A model generated the notes under the pieces. That model was not told the origin of the DNA. It did no database searches and saw nothing but the letters and a program-made list of their open reading frames with translations. DNA of 64,000 nucleotides from SG-bin7 sp964498095. GTDB lineage: Bacteria; Bdellovibrionota; Bdellovibrionia; Bdellovibrionales; SG-bin7. Shown here piece by piece: positions 1 through 8,850 of this stretch. The first letter of the stretch is position 1. Every line of letters begins with the position of its first letter. The position numbers were made by a program, and so were the translations under genes. The stretch lies in the NCBI GenBank assembly GCA_964498095.1, contig CAZCFY010000005.1, forward strand, positions 144,801-208,800. Reading direction: 5' to 3'.

Positions 1-2593
1 CACCGGTCACTTTTTCATAGGCAAGCTTTTTTGAAAGCCCCGCCGTTTTGGCAACCATTTGACTCATCAGTGCGGAAATTTGCGCGATACCCTCGTAATT
101 AATTTTATCCGGCGTATCCCCCGGCGTGTGGTAATCTTTATGACTGCCCGTAAACGCGTTTAGTACCGGAACCTTAGCGACATAAAATTTTAAAACATCC
201 GTCGGCAAGTAGGGATCTTCTTGCAAATAGATCGGCACCGAAGTGGCGTTTGCCGCACCTTCTACTATCCCGCGCCAGCCGAGACTTGAACCAACACCCT
301 GAAGATAAATATTTTCTTTTAGCCGTCCCACCATATCGAGATTAAAATAGGCTTCAATCCGGCTTTGTAAATTTTCGGTCTTAAAGGCATTTACAAAATT
401 TGCCGAACCCAACAGCCCCAACTCTTCACCGCTCCAAGCCGCAAATACAATGTCTTTTTTTAGCAGCTGCTTAAGGTCAGGTGTGGCCGCGATTTGTCTG
501 GCGATTTCAATTAACCCCGCAACGCCCGAAGCATTATCATCAGCGCCGACGTGACTTTGTCCCTGTACACTCTTGTCGGCCCGGGAGGTTGAGGTTTCTC
601 CGTGACCTAAGTGATCGATGTGGGCTCCGACCATAATATAAGTTGAAGTTGGCTGTGAGCCTAACTGTAACCGGGCCATGACATTTCTGCCCTGCCCCTT
701 TTTGTGTTGTAAATCAATTTCTCCGGTGAGTTTGACCGAAAAGTTTGGCGATTTAAATTCTTTACTCGCATCAAAGAGATCTTGAATGTCTTTTAGATTT
801 TGTGGGGCGACCCAAGACTTGGCAACGTCGTCACTTACCGTGAGTGCCATAATTCCCGCATCCGAACCCATCTTCGAAAAGGGAATGAGTTCATTTCCTA
901 ATCCAGAGTTGGGTCCATTGATATAAATAATGCCCTTGGCGCCACGATCCTTAGCGCGGCGGGCTTTTGTCGGCAAATCACTAAATGCCGTTAGATGTAA
1001 TTTTTCTTTTTCACTTAAGCCTTCCGGCACGTAACGAAAGACCACAACCCATTTATCTTTAACCTCTAGGCCCGCGTAAGAATCAATGGGTTTAATACTT
1101 TCTGTTCCCGGCGAAACAATCCCGTAACCGACAAAAACAACTTCGGAAATTTCAATCTTACCGGAACTAGAAAACACCAATGGCCGCCAGTCCTTATCAA
1201 GGGTCAGCGCCGTTGGGCCACCGAGAGAGTTTTTCGCTCCTAACTCAACACCCGAAGGATAGTTAAAAGAATAAAAATAAGTATTCTTTTGTCCCGCGGG
1301 TTTTAAACCCAACCCCTTAAATTGGTCAGCAACGTACTGCGTGGCCAGTTCTTCTCCCCGGCTCCCCGTTAACCGTCCTTCGAGATCAGGCCCACTTAAA
1401 TACTCAACGTGTTTTTTTACTTCGCCAATTGAATTCCCAATGGGCGTTGCCGCCGGAGGGGCTGCGGGTGGGGTCACTTGCGTCGCCGCAGCCGCCTTTG
1501 CCGGTAAGCCAAGCGCTTGACGGGCTAAGGCATCGTTCCACGTCGCCATAAAAATCTGTGAGCTATTATCCCAAGAACGCTGACTTACCCACGACAATCC
1601 ATTTCCGTCGGGCGTAAAAACCGGAAGACTATCAAACTTTGGAAAGTCAGTGACGCGAATCACATTGCCCTTACCATCTGCGCGGACAAGAAATAATTCA
1701 AAATTATGATGCCCCAACAGTGCTGAACCAAAAATTATATAGTCACCGCTGACATGAAAATAAGGCGCCCAAGAGAGCGAATTGAGATGCGTAATTTTTC
1801 TTACGTCGGTACCGTCGACATTCATGGTGTAAATTTCGGCAGCCCGGCCGTCGGGAGAAAATTTTCGCCAGACAATTTTTTTGCCGTCCGCACTAAAAAA
1901 GGGCCCGCCATCATAACCAATATCATTGGTGAGACGTTTAACTTCGCTACCGTCGGCTTTCATAATGTAAAGTTCGGCTAACGCGGAAGGGTTTTTCGCG
2001 GCCGCGGCTTTTTCGGCTTCCGTAACGGCGCCGGTATAAGCGTGGCGATCCGAAGAAAATGCGATCCACTGACCATCGGGAGACCATGAGGATTCCGCAT
2101 CGTAACCCTTGGCCTTGGTTAAATTCTTATAGCCGGCCGTTTTTAAATCCAATTCATAAATTTCATAGTTTTCGTCAAAATCCCAGGAGTAAGATCTTTG
2201 GGTGCCCCTTTTTCGAATTTCAAGCTCCTCACGCATTTTGGTTTGGGCTTTGGGATCTTGATGAGTAGAAGAAAATAGCACTTTCTTGCCACTGGGATGA
2301 ATCCAACCGCAAGTTGTTTTGCCAATTCCAGGAGACACCCGGCGCAGTTCCCCATTTTCCAAATTTTTTAAATACATTTGGTAAAATGGATTTCCCGCTT
2401 CGCGCTCGCTTTGGAAAATCATTTGCTTTCCGTCCGCGCTAAAGTAACCCTCGCCGGCACGCTTACCATCAAAAGTAAGTTGGCGAACATTAGAAATTAA
2501 GTTGGTATTTAAAGCGAGTTCCGGGGCCGCAGATTTTTGCGGATTCGACGAACAAGCCACTCCTGTAAGTAATAAAATAAAATATTTTTTCAT
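1..2593 (-). CDS. TolB-like propeller plus M28 zinc peptidase lipoprotein (3' end cut by window)
   Basis: The reading frame is open from an ATG at 2593 to the left window edge (at least 864 codons), so the C-terminus is missing. The N-terminus is a lipoprotein-type signal with a possible lipobox ending GVAC at residues 11-14. Residues of roughly 20-370 contain repeated SPDG/SADGK-type PD40 strands typical of TolB/WD40-like propellers. The C-terminal half is an M28 metallopeptidase: the zinc-ligand regions HIDHLGHG, GADDNASG and SGEELGLLGS are all visible. It probably acts in the periplasm or on the outer membrane as an aminopeptidase whose propeller presents or selects peptides. The DNA encoding the two domains is continuous without stops. 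A second M28 enzyme lies near the right edge of the window. The family assignment is firm; the substrate is unknown. Confidence 0.9.
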   Translation of the reverse strand, partial: MKKYFILLLTGVACSSNPQKSAAPELALNTNLISNVRQLTFDGKRAGEGYFSADGKQMIFQSEREAGNPFYQMYLKNLENGELRRVSPGIGKTTCGWIHPSGKKVLFSSTHQDPKAQTKMREELEIRKRGTQRSYSWDFDENYEIYELDLKTAGYKNLTKAKGYDAESSWSPDGQWIAFSSDRHAYTGAVTEAEKAAAAKNPSALAELYIMKADGSEVKRLTNDIGYDGGPFFSADGKKIVWRKFSPDGRAAEIYTMNVDGTDVRKITHLNSLSWAPYFHVSGDYIIFGSALLGHHNFELFLVRADGKGNVIRVTDFPKFDSLPVFTPDGNGLSWVSQRSWDNSSQIFMATWNDALARQALGLPAKAAAATQVTPPAAPPAATPIGNSIGEVKKHVEYLSGPDLEGRLTGSRGEELATQYVADQFKGLGLKPAGQKNTYFYSFNYPSGVELGAKNSLGGPTALTLDKDWRPLVFSSSGKIEISEVVFVGYGIVSPGTESIKPIDSYAGLEVKDKWVVVFRYVPEGLSEKEKLHLTAFSDLPTKARRAKDRGAKGIIYINGPNSGLGNELIPFSKMGSDAGIMALTVSDDVAKSWVAPQNLKDIQDLFDASKEFKSPNFSVKLTGEIDLQHKKGQGRNVMARLQLGSQPTSTYIMVGAHIDHLGHGETSTSRADKSVQGQSHVGADDNASGVAGLIEIARQIAATPDLKQLLKKDIVFAAWSGEELGLLGSANFVNAFKTENLQSRIEAYFNLDMVGRLKENIYLQGVGSSLGWRGIVEGAANATSVPIYLQEDPYLPTDVLKFYVAKVPVLNAFTGSHKDYHTPGDTPDKINYEGIAQISALMSQMVAKTAGLSKKLAYEKVTG

Positions 2594-2639
2594 AGTGATA
2601 AGACGGTATCACTGTCAGATCTCAAGTCAAGGGAGGGAC

Positions 2640-3689
2640 TTAGGGAGGATAAGGACCAAACTCCTGATTCCACCAATTTTGCATCTGGGCGCAAACGCCT
2701 TGATTAACCGTACCGCAACGATTTCCACCACTATGAAAAGAAATATTTGCAGCTGTTTTAATCAAGTCATTTGTCGTTGCCGTTCCCCCTTTGGCGCGTA
2801 ACGGATTAGCAAGCATGTCATAAGCCTGCTGCGCCGAGAAAGCATGGCAATCGGTACAGGTCGGCGCGATATTGGCGTTATAAAAAGTTTGCCAATTTGC
2901 ACTCTTGGGATACGCGACGGCAGCAAATGATGTGTTCTTTAATAAAATCTCATTTACGGTTGCGGTGCGGCCATAGGCGTAAACATTATGATTTTTCCCA
3001 TCAAGATAAAGGCTTGGTAACTGATAACTAAACGCGTGGTTGGGATAATTAGGATCAAATTGTTGGCCGCTTGCACTTACCGATCCTAACATCGTACCGG
3101 TACCTCGTGGGCCATTAATATAAAATGTAACCGTGACAATATCGTTCTGACGATTGGGGTCGACCGCCATTCCATAAAGCATACCGTTGGCACTAGAAAA
3201 ATCGATCCCGCCTAAAATTGCTAAAGCCGTGCCACCAGGCGTAGTCGTTGATGAGCCATTTTCGACTCCCCACCAATCCGCAATTTCCTTGCATGGCGAT
3301 ACGGTCAGACCATTGGGACATTGATTCAGCCCAGTATGAGTCGTAGGTGAAGTATTACTTACCTTTTTTATTAGATTATTGTCATATCGGCCGGTACCCA
3401 TGCTCATCATTGTTTTCATGGCGGTATAATCATAAATAGTGATCGGCGCCGGCCCATTGGGAAAGTTTTCGATGTGACAGCTATTACAGCGGGCGGCAAA
3501 AACGGTTTTTACCCTCTGGGCAAAGAAACTGGGACCGTTCGTAGGATTCGTATTATTTCCGGTATTGTTATTGCCGCCGGTTGAGGGATTGGTGGCCGCA
3601 TTCTCGTTAAATGCTTCCATTCCCATATCGCAGTTATTGAAAGTAATAGCCAATATAGTTCCTAATAGAACCAGCGCCCCAATCCTCAT
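2640..3689 (-). CDS. Exported di-haem c-type cytochrome-like protein
   Basis: The protein has 349 residues from ATG 3689, chosen because GGGGGA lies 7 nt upstream; a longer TTG start at 3704 lacks such a site. It begins with a hydrophobic export signal followed by a cysteine (FNNC), which is not a good lipobox, so lipidation is uncertain. Two CxxCH haem-attachment motifs are visible, CNSCH near residue 90 and CTDCH near residue 280. Each is followed by a similar arrangement (Y-x-x-M, then a later C-rich segment before a tryptophan pair), which suggests an internal duplication flanking a middle beta-rich segment. A Gly/Asn/Thr-rich linker follows the signal. The likely role is a periplasmic or surface electron-transfer protein. 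No partner oxidase or reductase is adjacent. Confidence 0.75.
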   Translation of the reverse strand: MRIGALVLLGTILAITFNNCDMGMEAFNENAATNPSTGGNNNTGNNTNPTNGPSFFAQRVKTVFAARCNSCHIENFPNGPAPITIYDYTAMKTMMSMGTGRYDNNLIKKVSNTSPTTHTGLNQCPNGLTVSPCKEIADWWGVENGSSTTTPGGTALAILGGIDFSSANGMLYGMAVDPNRQNDIVTVTFYINGPRGTGTMLGSVSASGQQFDPNYPNHAFSYQLPSLYLDGKNHNVYAYGRTATVNEILLKNTSFAAVAYPKSANWQTFYNANIAPTCTDCHAFSAQQAYDMLANPLRAKGGTATTNDLIKTAANISFHSGGNRCGTVNQGVCAQMQNWWNQEFGPYPP

Positions 3690-3903
3690 TCCGTAGTCCC
3701 CCAAGACTCATTAACTTATGTAATTATCTGCAATTATCATGTCTTTTCGGCACGCCCTATTTTTAAGATGAGCGTTAAGTTCGTGGACATTGTCTAAAGG
3801 TTCACCAGCCTGTGACTTAAAGAGATCTTTTAAGTAATTTTTATAATATACTGAAACTAGGTCGGTTTTTTGCTGGGCGATCCTAAAATTTCTTCTTGGT
3901 CGT

Positions 3904-3920
3904 TAGCGCCGGAAGCGCTA
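3904..3920. other. Small perfect hairpin in the 3690-3980 intergenic gap
   Basis: TAGCGC (3904-3909) and GCGCTA (3915-3920) form a 6-bp stem with a 5-nt loop between divergent genes. No T-run follows, so it is not a convincing terminator. A TATAAT hexamer occurs at 3842-3847 on the + strand without a good -35. The rest of this gap shows nothing recognisable. Confidence 0.35.
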
Positions 3921-3980
3921 GTTATTGAAAAGTTTGAAGAAGTTTGTTAAGACTTTGAGTTCAACGGGTTGGGGGAACTC

Positions 3981-4475
3981 TTGGAAAATACGACATCATT
4001 TGAAAACTTTGAGACTATCGAAGGCATGGAACCAGCTACTGCAATGCCAGCGATGACGACTATGGCACCGGCTTCAACTCCGTCAATGGACGCACTTTCT
4101 GAAGTGGAAGAAGATACCGAGTGGCTCGGCATTGATAATATTCTTACTCTCGACGAAAAAAAATATCCCATGTTCACTCTCGCAAAAAACAAAGCCCGTT
4201 TTTTACGTATGGTCAGCTGGTACCGTCAAAAGGAAGAGTGGATCGACGTTGCTCCCTTAAGTGGCGCGACGAAATTATTTAAAACTCAGACCAAAGAATT
4301 AGAAGCCATCCGCGCCAGCAAAATGGATTATGAGATGGAACTAGAAATGGGAACACTCACGCCATCGCAGCGCTCTTACCGCCGTGACGAACTTAAAATG
4401 TGCCGCGTACAAGAAAAGATGGCGGTGCATTTAATTTCTCGCCTGCAAGTTAAGATAAAATCCGGCCGCCGTTAG
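3981..4475 (+). CDS. Hypothetical protein, acidic N-terminus, basic C-terminus
   Basis: I do not recognise this 164-residue protein. The first 45 residues are rich in E, T, M, A and P and look disordered (TAMPAMTTMAPAST). The remainder is charged and predicted helical and ends in a basic tail (KIKSGRR). There is no signal peptide, membrane segment or cysteine pair. The start is uncertain: TTG 3981 has GGGGGA four bases upstream; an in-frame TTG at 3969 and an ATG at 4026 are alternatives. It stands alone between a divergent cytochrome-like gene and the Fis-type regulator. Confidence 0.55.
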   Translation: MENTTSFENFETIEGMEPATAMPAMTTMAPASTPSMDALSEVEEDTEWLGIDNILTLDEKKYPMFTLAKNKARFLRMVSWYRQKEEWIDVAPLSGATKLFKTQTKELEAIRASKMDYEMELEMGTLTPSQRSYRRDELKMCRVQEKMAVHLISRLQVKIKSGRR

Positions 4476-4603
4476 AAATTAATAAATTCAAGTTATTTAT
4501 TATTTCTCCTTTTGATGCGAATCCACGAGGTGTTTCAATAGGTTACACCTGTCGTTCATTTTGAATCATTTTTTCGCTAAATTTCTCAATACGAACCGCC
4601 GAT

Positions 4604-4630
4604 ACATTTAAATGTGAGTCAATTGACTCA
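4604..4630. promoter_or_regulatory. Two abutting perfect palindromes upstream of the Fis-type regulator
   Basis: ACATTTAAATGT (4604-4615) and TGAGTCAATTGACTCA (4615-4630) are both perfect palindromes and share one base. A third short dyad, GTTTGAAAC, lies at 4632-4640. They end 38 bp before the ATG at 4668, where operators usually sit. Since Fis-type HTH proteins bind as dimers, autoregulation is a reasonable inference but is not shown by the sequence. Confidence 0.55.
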
Positions 4631-4667
4631 AGTTTGAAACACTCTTTAATACCGAAGGGGGACAAAT

Positions 4668-5072
4668 ATGGTGCGTTCAATCGTTTACGTTGTCTCTAGC
4701 GATAATGACTTTACTGCCAAGTCAAAAACATGGTGTGAGTCTAACGGCGCTACAGTCAAGGTTTTTACTCCAGAGCAATGGGAAGGTTGCTTTATCGATC
4801 CGGCTCAAAAAGCCGCCGGTAAGACATTCCCTGTTGGCCACTCAACAGCTTCTGGCAAAGTTTTGCAATTTCCTGGTAACGGCAATGAAAGCGTTGCCCG
4901 CATGAATGACCTCGAGTGCAAGGCTATCGAAAATGCCATTACAGTTTACAATGGCAATTTGACTGAGGCCGCAAAAGCCCTCGGTATCGGTCGCGCGACT
5001 CTCTATCGTAAAGTAAAACTTTACAATCTTGATCCCAGCAAAGCGCGCCGTAAAAAGCCAATTGCTGCCTAA
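4668..5072 (+). CDS. Fis-family HTH regulator with a short novel N-terminal domain
   Basis: The protein has 134 residues with a strong Shine-Dalgarno (AAGGGGG) before ATG 4668. Residues of about 82-122 form a Fis/NtrC-type C-terminal helix-turn-helix (NLTEAAKALGIGRATLYRKV), normally found at the end of sigma-54 activators. The AAA+ ATPase domain of such activators is absent. The first 50 residues (start MVRSIVYVVSSDNDF) resemble the opening strand and helix of a receiver domain but lack the acidic pocket and phosphoacceptor aspartate, so I treat them as a degenerate or unrelated domain. It is probably a DNA-binding regulator or nucleoid protein. It is monocistronic, with palindromic sites upstream and an intrinsic terminator downstream. 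Confidence 0.8.
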   Translation: MVRSIVYVVSSDNDFTAKSKTWCESNGATVKVFTPEQWEGCFIDPAQKAAGKTFPVGHSTASGKVLQFPGNGNESVARMNDLECKAIENAITVYNGNLTEAAKALGIGRATLYRKVKLYNLDPSKARRKKPIAA

Positions 5073-5114
5073 TTAGAGAGAACGACTCATCTAAACATTA
5101 TATTAAATTTGGAA

Positions 5115-5146
5115 AGGCTGACTTCATAAAAAGTCGGCCTTTTTTT
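5115..5146 (+). terminator. Rho-independent terminator of the Fis-type gene
   Basis: AGGCTGACTT (5115-5124) pairs with AAGTCGGCCT (5131-5140) around a 6-nt loop, with one G-U pair, followed directly by a run of six T. It lies 43 bp after the stop codon. Confidence 0.9.
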
Positions 5147-5269
5147 CGTCCCTTTTTTGCGCTTTACAGGTGTCAAAACTATAGACGCTTGGGAGCGGTT
5201 AAAAGCCTTAAAAACAAGATAGCAGGCACGCCTCTCGCAATACTACTTTTCAATGGCGAGGAGGCTCTA

Positions 5270-5929
5270 ATGACCCAAAATAAGATCATAAATTTTCCCT
5301 TACATAAAATCAAAAACAAGATCTTACCGAATTATACTTCGGCGCCTTTAAGTACCGAACAGAAACGCTTGTTAATCGCAACACTGTTAATGAGTGTCTT
5401 TTTGGTCGTGACAATTATAAACACGAACACTTTTAGTAATATCGATGCCGCTCCGCAAGCCCGCAGCAGCCGGGATCTAGCATCGATCGCCGTGCGCATG
5501 CCGAACATGACAAGTTCCTTTGAAAAATCCATCATCGCCAAATACACCAGCGAAGCCAGTAAGTCGCCGGTCCATATCGGCGGGCGTCCTTCGAAGATCG
5601 AAGGTCTAGCTTTTGGCGCTCTCAGCGGTAGTTACCTCATAGGGCTGGATTCGGGCAAAGTTTCAAGCATTCGCGTGGCCGATAAAAAAATCGCCCAGAG
5701 AATAAATTCCGCGGGACAGTTCTTAGAACAATACAAAGCGGTTTTTGCCATTAACTATAAAACCGCCAGCAAGACCTTCGAAAAACAGACTTCGGAATCA
5801 AAACAAGAAGAGTTTGATCTTATCGACGCGCAAAACCAACGCGTCGGCATCGCCACTTTTACTTTTGACAAAGCGGGCTACTTTATTTCATTGCAAATCG
5901 AAAAGCAGCAAGCCGTAGCTGGACTATAG
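5270..5929 (+). CDS. Membrane-anchored hypothetical protein
   Basis: The protein has 219 residues from ATG 5270, chosen for the GAGGAGG Shine-Dalgarno just upstream; the frame is open further upstream from a TTG at 5189 without such a site. It has a basic N-terminal tail of about 30 residues, one transmembrane helix (LLIATLLMSVFLVVTIINT) and a soluble C-terminal region of about 160 residues rich in K, S and A. No catalytic motif is visible. Its stop is 45 bp before the RDD gene, with a strong hairpin between them, so the genes may be cotranscribed with RNA-level control. The function is unknown. Confidence 0.75.
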   Translation: MTQNKIINFPLHKIKNKILPNYTSAPLSTEQKRLLIATLLMSVFLVVTIINTNTFSNIDAAPQARSSRDLASIAVRMPNMTSSFEKSIIAKYTSEASKSPVHIGGRPSKIEGLAFGALSGSYLIGLDSGKVSSIRVADKKIAQRINSAGQFLEQYKAVFAINYKTASKTFEKQTSESKQEEFDLIDAQNQRVGIATFTFDKAGYFISLQIEKQQAVAGL

Positions 5930-5943
5930 GCGCGTTTTAGTAA

Positions 5944-5972
5944 GGAATTATCGAGAAATTTCCGATAATTCC
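5944..5972 (+). promoter_or_regulatory. Perfect 10-bp hairpin ending 2 nt before the RDD gene start
   Basis: GGAATTATCG (5944-5953) and CGATAATTCC (5963-5972) are perfect inverted repeats around AGAAATTTC. There is no T-run, so it does not look like a terminator. It occupies the place where the ribosome-binding site of the GTG at 5975 would be, and no Shine-Dalgarno is otherwise visible. Confidence 0.6.
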
Positions 5973-5974
5973 CT

Positions 5975-7918
5975 GTGGTATTCAAAGATATCTTTAATGG
6001 CAGTACATTAAGTCCAGGCGGAACGCTAAATGAGCGCCGCCGGTTCAAGGCATGGCGAATTCCTTTAGCGGACCCCTTGAGCCGCTGGGCCGCGCTCGTC
6101 GTGGATCTTTTCGTTATCCTCGCGCCTCTCATTTCGTTGTTTCTTTCGTCAGTAAAAAAACAAGTTATAATTTCGGAGTGGCTGGGCAAGGGCCTTGATT
6201 ACCAAGTTTATATTTTAATTTATCTTCTCCTCGCCTTCATGATCGTCATTCTCTATCAAGGATTATTTACCGCTTTTTTTGGCGGCACACCGGGAAAACT
6301 TTTTTTCGGCCTACGCGTGGTTTCTATCTGGAACGAAGAAAAGCCTGGCGTGGGCGCCAGTATGTTGCGCGCCCTTTACTGGTGTATTGGCGCTTTATTA
6401 TTTTTCCTACCGCAACTGGCAATTTTTTATCACCGGGAACGGCGTCCAATTTACGACCGCTTAGCCGACACGGTTGTTATTGCGCAAGAAAAATATGCCG
6501 TCGGTCCTCCCGAAACTGGATTTGGCGGATTACTACGTTTTACTCTCTCTTTTGTCTACGTTGGTTTTTTTATAATGGTTACCAACTCCTTGTACGTGGT
6601 GTTCGAAGAGAACCGCAAACATCAAACCGCAAATTTATTTTGGCAAAGCGATGAGCAAGACTCCTGCCAGATTCTAAACCGTCATATTTCTAGCAAAGAC
6701 GCTACTCAACCCCAAGTGCGAATGCAAAAAGCCTTAAGTCTGTTTGCCATCGAAAAAATCGACGAAGAATGTTTAGACCGCGAAGCCGACAATGTTTTAT
6801 GGAACTTTGACGAAGTAACCTCGGCCTATGCCGCCAAAGCCATGTTGTTTATGGATGAAAAAAGCGTCTACACTAAATACCTACTTAAAACCTGTCAGGG
6901 CAAAGGTGACCGGGAATATTGTTTACTTTTGCGCGCCTTAAAGAGCGAAAATCAAGTCAATCAGACAGCTAATCTTGAGAAGATTTACTTTAATTTATCC
7001 CGCAGCAGTCATGACGACATTAAAATTTGGTCGCTTAAACACTGGCTAAAAAATCATGAATATAACCAGGCGCTAAGCCTAATTGACGACATCCGCGGCG
7101 AAGGCGAAATCGCCTCTTACCTCGCCGAAAACCGCGCCAAAGCGTTGTGGGCAAAAAATCAATTTAGCCAATCACGGGCCGCCCTCTATACGTTCTTGCC
7201 GACGGCCGCCCCGCAGGAAAAATTATATACAAATTCTTGGTTTTGTTACCACGAAGCGATTATGGGCTGTACGGAAAAGCAAGAGCGTCTGTGTAATTCC
7301 TTAATGACGGATCTCGCTAGTTATCAGATTACGAATCTTGAGTCCGAACTACTAATCCCCATTGTACGCCGCGCGGAATGTGAGAAAACCAACAAAATAA
7401 ATTATGGCGATTTTTTAAAAGCGGCTAACTCGCTGGCCCTGCGCGATTATATTGGGGCTCTTATGAAAAAAACAACTCAGCCCGAAGTTACCCGCGCTAT
7501 GCTCACTGAGCTTCTCACCACGAAAAACAATGATCCCATGTTAAAGACCGAAGCGGCCATTCGCTTACTAACGCTTTCGGAAAACCCCAAAACTCTGGAC
7601 TTCGTTTACAATGAGTGGAAGGAAAAGAAAATGCAGTTTGGCGATCATTGGGTCGTCGTGGGCCAAAAAATATTTGATGGCCTTTATGCCGCCCGCCGAT
7701 ACGCACAATCTTTTGATACTGGCCGTAAAATTTCTCGCATCGTAGAAAATCCGCACTTCATGGAAAAATGGGTTATCTCCGCTTATAAAAGTGGGCATAC
7801 AAAAGAAGCCTGGGATGTAATTGCTAGCCAACGGGGTGAAGTCGGAACACGCGGCCCCGCTTCTAACCGCGAAATTGAAGAGATAAAAAGTGAACTTAAA
7901 CGGAAGTTTAGCAAATGA
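5975..7918 (+). CDS. RDD-domain membrane protein with helical-repeat C-terminal region
   Basis: The protein has 647 residues. Residues of about 30-165 form an RDD domain: an early Arg, the membrane helix AALVVDLFVILAPLI, then GGTPGKLFFGLRVV, another pair of hydrophobic helices and YDRLADTVVI near the end. A further membrane segment follows near residue 200. Residues of about 220-640 are soluble and alpha-helical with TPR-like A/Y/W spacing, which suggests a protein-interaction platform. The start is the GTG at 5975; no better in-frame start precedes the RDD domain. The stop overlaps the rhomboid start by 4 bp (ATGA), so the two are translationally coupled. RDD proteins are poorly understood (transport or membrane organisation), so no substrate is proposed. 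Confidence 0.85.
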   Translation: MVFKDIFNGSTLSPGGTLNERRRFKAWRIPLADPLSRWAALVVDLFVILAPLISLFLSSVKKQVIISEWLGKGLDYQVYILIYLLLAFMIVILYQGLFTAFFGGTPGKLFFGLRVVSIWNEEKPGVGASMLRALYWCIGALLFFLPQLAIFYHRERRPIYDRLADTVVIAQEKYAVGPPETGFGGLLRFTLSFVYVGFFIMVTNSLYVVFEENRKHQTANLFWQSDEQDSCQILNRHISSKDATQPQVRMQKALSLFAIEKIDEECLDREADNVLWNFDEVTSAYAAKAMLFMDEKSVYTKYLLKTCQGKGDREYCLLLRALKSENQVNQTANLEKIYFNLSRSSHDDIKIWSLKHWLKNHEYNQALSLIDDIRGEGEIASYLAENRAKALWAKNQFSQSRAALYTFLPTAAPQEKLYTNSWFCYHEAIMGCTEKQERLCNSLMTDLASYQITNLESELLIPIVRRAECEKTNKINYGDFLKAANSLALRDYIGALMKKTTQPEVTRAMLTELLTTKNNDPMLKTEAAIRLLTLSENPKTLDFVYNEWKEKKMQFGDHWVVVGQKIFDGLYAARRYAQSFDTGRKISRIVENPHFMEKWVISAYKSGHTKEAWDVIASQRGEVGTRGPASNREIEEIKSELKRKFSK

Positions 7919-8850
7919 TCATTCCGTGGTTAAACTTTATTCTACCTCCTAACAAAGCCCCGGTGACTTGGATTTTATTGGCACTTAACATTGCCGTTTT
8001 TATGGCAACTCAAATTCCCCGCGAAAACGCCGAACGTTCTTTAAATAAATATTATCGGGACGCTCACTTTCTAAATACTCAAGGCGCCATTTATTCAAAA
8101 TTTATCACCCGAAATCCCGCTTACTATTCGGATCTCACTCAAGAAAAAGCGCGCCAAGCCTTAACGGGGGACCGCCGTTCATTACAAACCATGGCCGGCT
8201 ATGCCTTACGGGATACGTATTTTTTGGAATCTGCCGCGACACTGCCGATATCAGGAGACACCGTCGCCATGCAAATCTGGCGCGACAAAATCCGCCGCTT
8301 GCGCCTGGCTCAGCAAGATCACCCCGACAGCGAACTTGCTTTCACCTCGAGTCACCCCTATTGGATTCAGGCGCTCACTTATCAATTTGCCCATGGAAAT
8401 TCTTGGCACTTATTTAGTAACGGTGTGTTTTTGCTGCTTCTGGGCAGTTATTTAGAGCCGCTAATTGGTGGCGCGGCGTTTTTATTGTCTTTTTTAATAT
8501 GTGGAATTTTTGGCGCGCTCATTTATACTTTTATAGGCGGGGCCACCGCTATACCGATGATCGGCGCGAGTGGTTCCGTGAGTGGACTCTTCGGTTTGAT
8601 TGGGGCTTATCTGTGGAAGCGTCCCATTCGCTTTTTCTTTTTTATCATGCCGTCGGACGGGTTTTGGGGCTTTGTTTATTTACCCGCTTGGATCATTTTA
8701 CTATTTAGATTCGTGCCGGATATCACCGGCTACTTTTCTACCGTCGAAGAAATCGGTTCATCCATCGCTTTTACAACTCACCTTGGCGGTTTATCGGCAG
8801 GAATACTTTTAGCCCTTCTCGTCTTCCGCCGGAGCGAAGCCACGACGTAA
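7915..8850 (+). CDS. Rhomboid-family intramembrane serine protease
   Basis: The protein has 311 residues. The family motifs are present: HGNSWHLFSN (160-169), GASG with the catalytic Ser near 219, and HLGG with the catalytic His near 289, in separate hydrophobic helices. After the first membrane helix (residues 17-33) there is a hydrophilic insertion of about 115 residues before the conserved core, longer than in GlpG-like enzymes and possibly a substrate-binding region. It should cleave membrane proteins within or near the bilayer. It overlaps the RDD gene by 4 bp and converges with putA, with the 3' ends overlapping by 42 bp. The catalytic residues appear intact. Confidence 0.9.
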   Translation: MIIPWLNFILPPNKAPVTWILLALNIAVFMATQIPRENAERSLNKYYRDAHFLNTQGAIYSKFITRNPAYYSDLTQEKARQALTGDRRSLQTMAGYALRDTYFLESAATLPISGDTVAMQIWRDKIRRLRLAQQDHPDSELAFTSSHPYWIQALTYQFAHGNSWHLFSNGVFLLLLGSYLEPLIGGAAFLLSFLICGIFGALIYTFIGGATAIPMIGASGSVSGLFGLIGAYLWKRPIRFFFFIMPSDGFWGFVYLPAWIILLFRFVPDITGYFSTVEEIGSSIAFTTHLGGLSAGILLALLVFRRSEATT

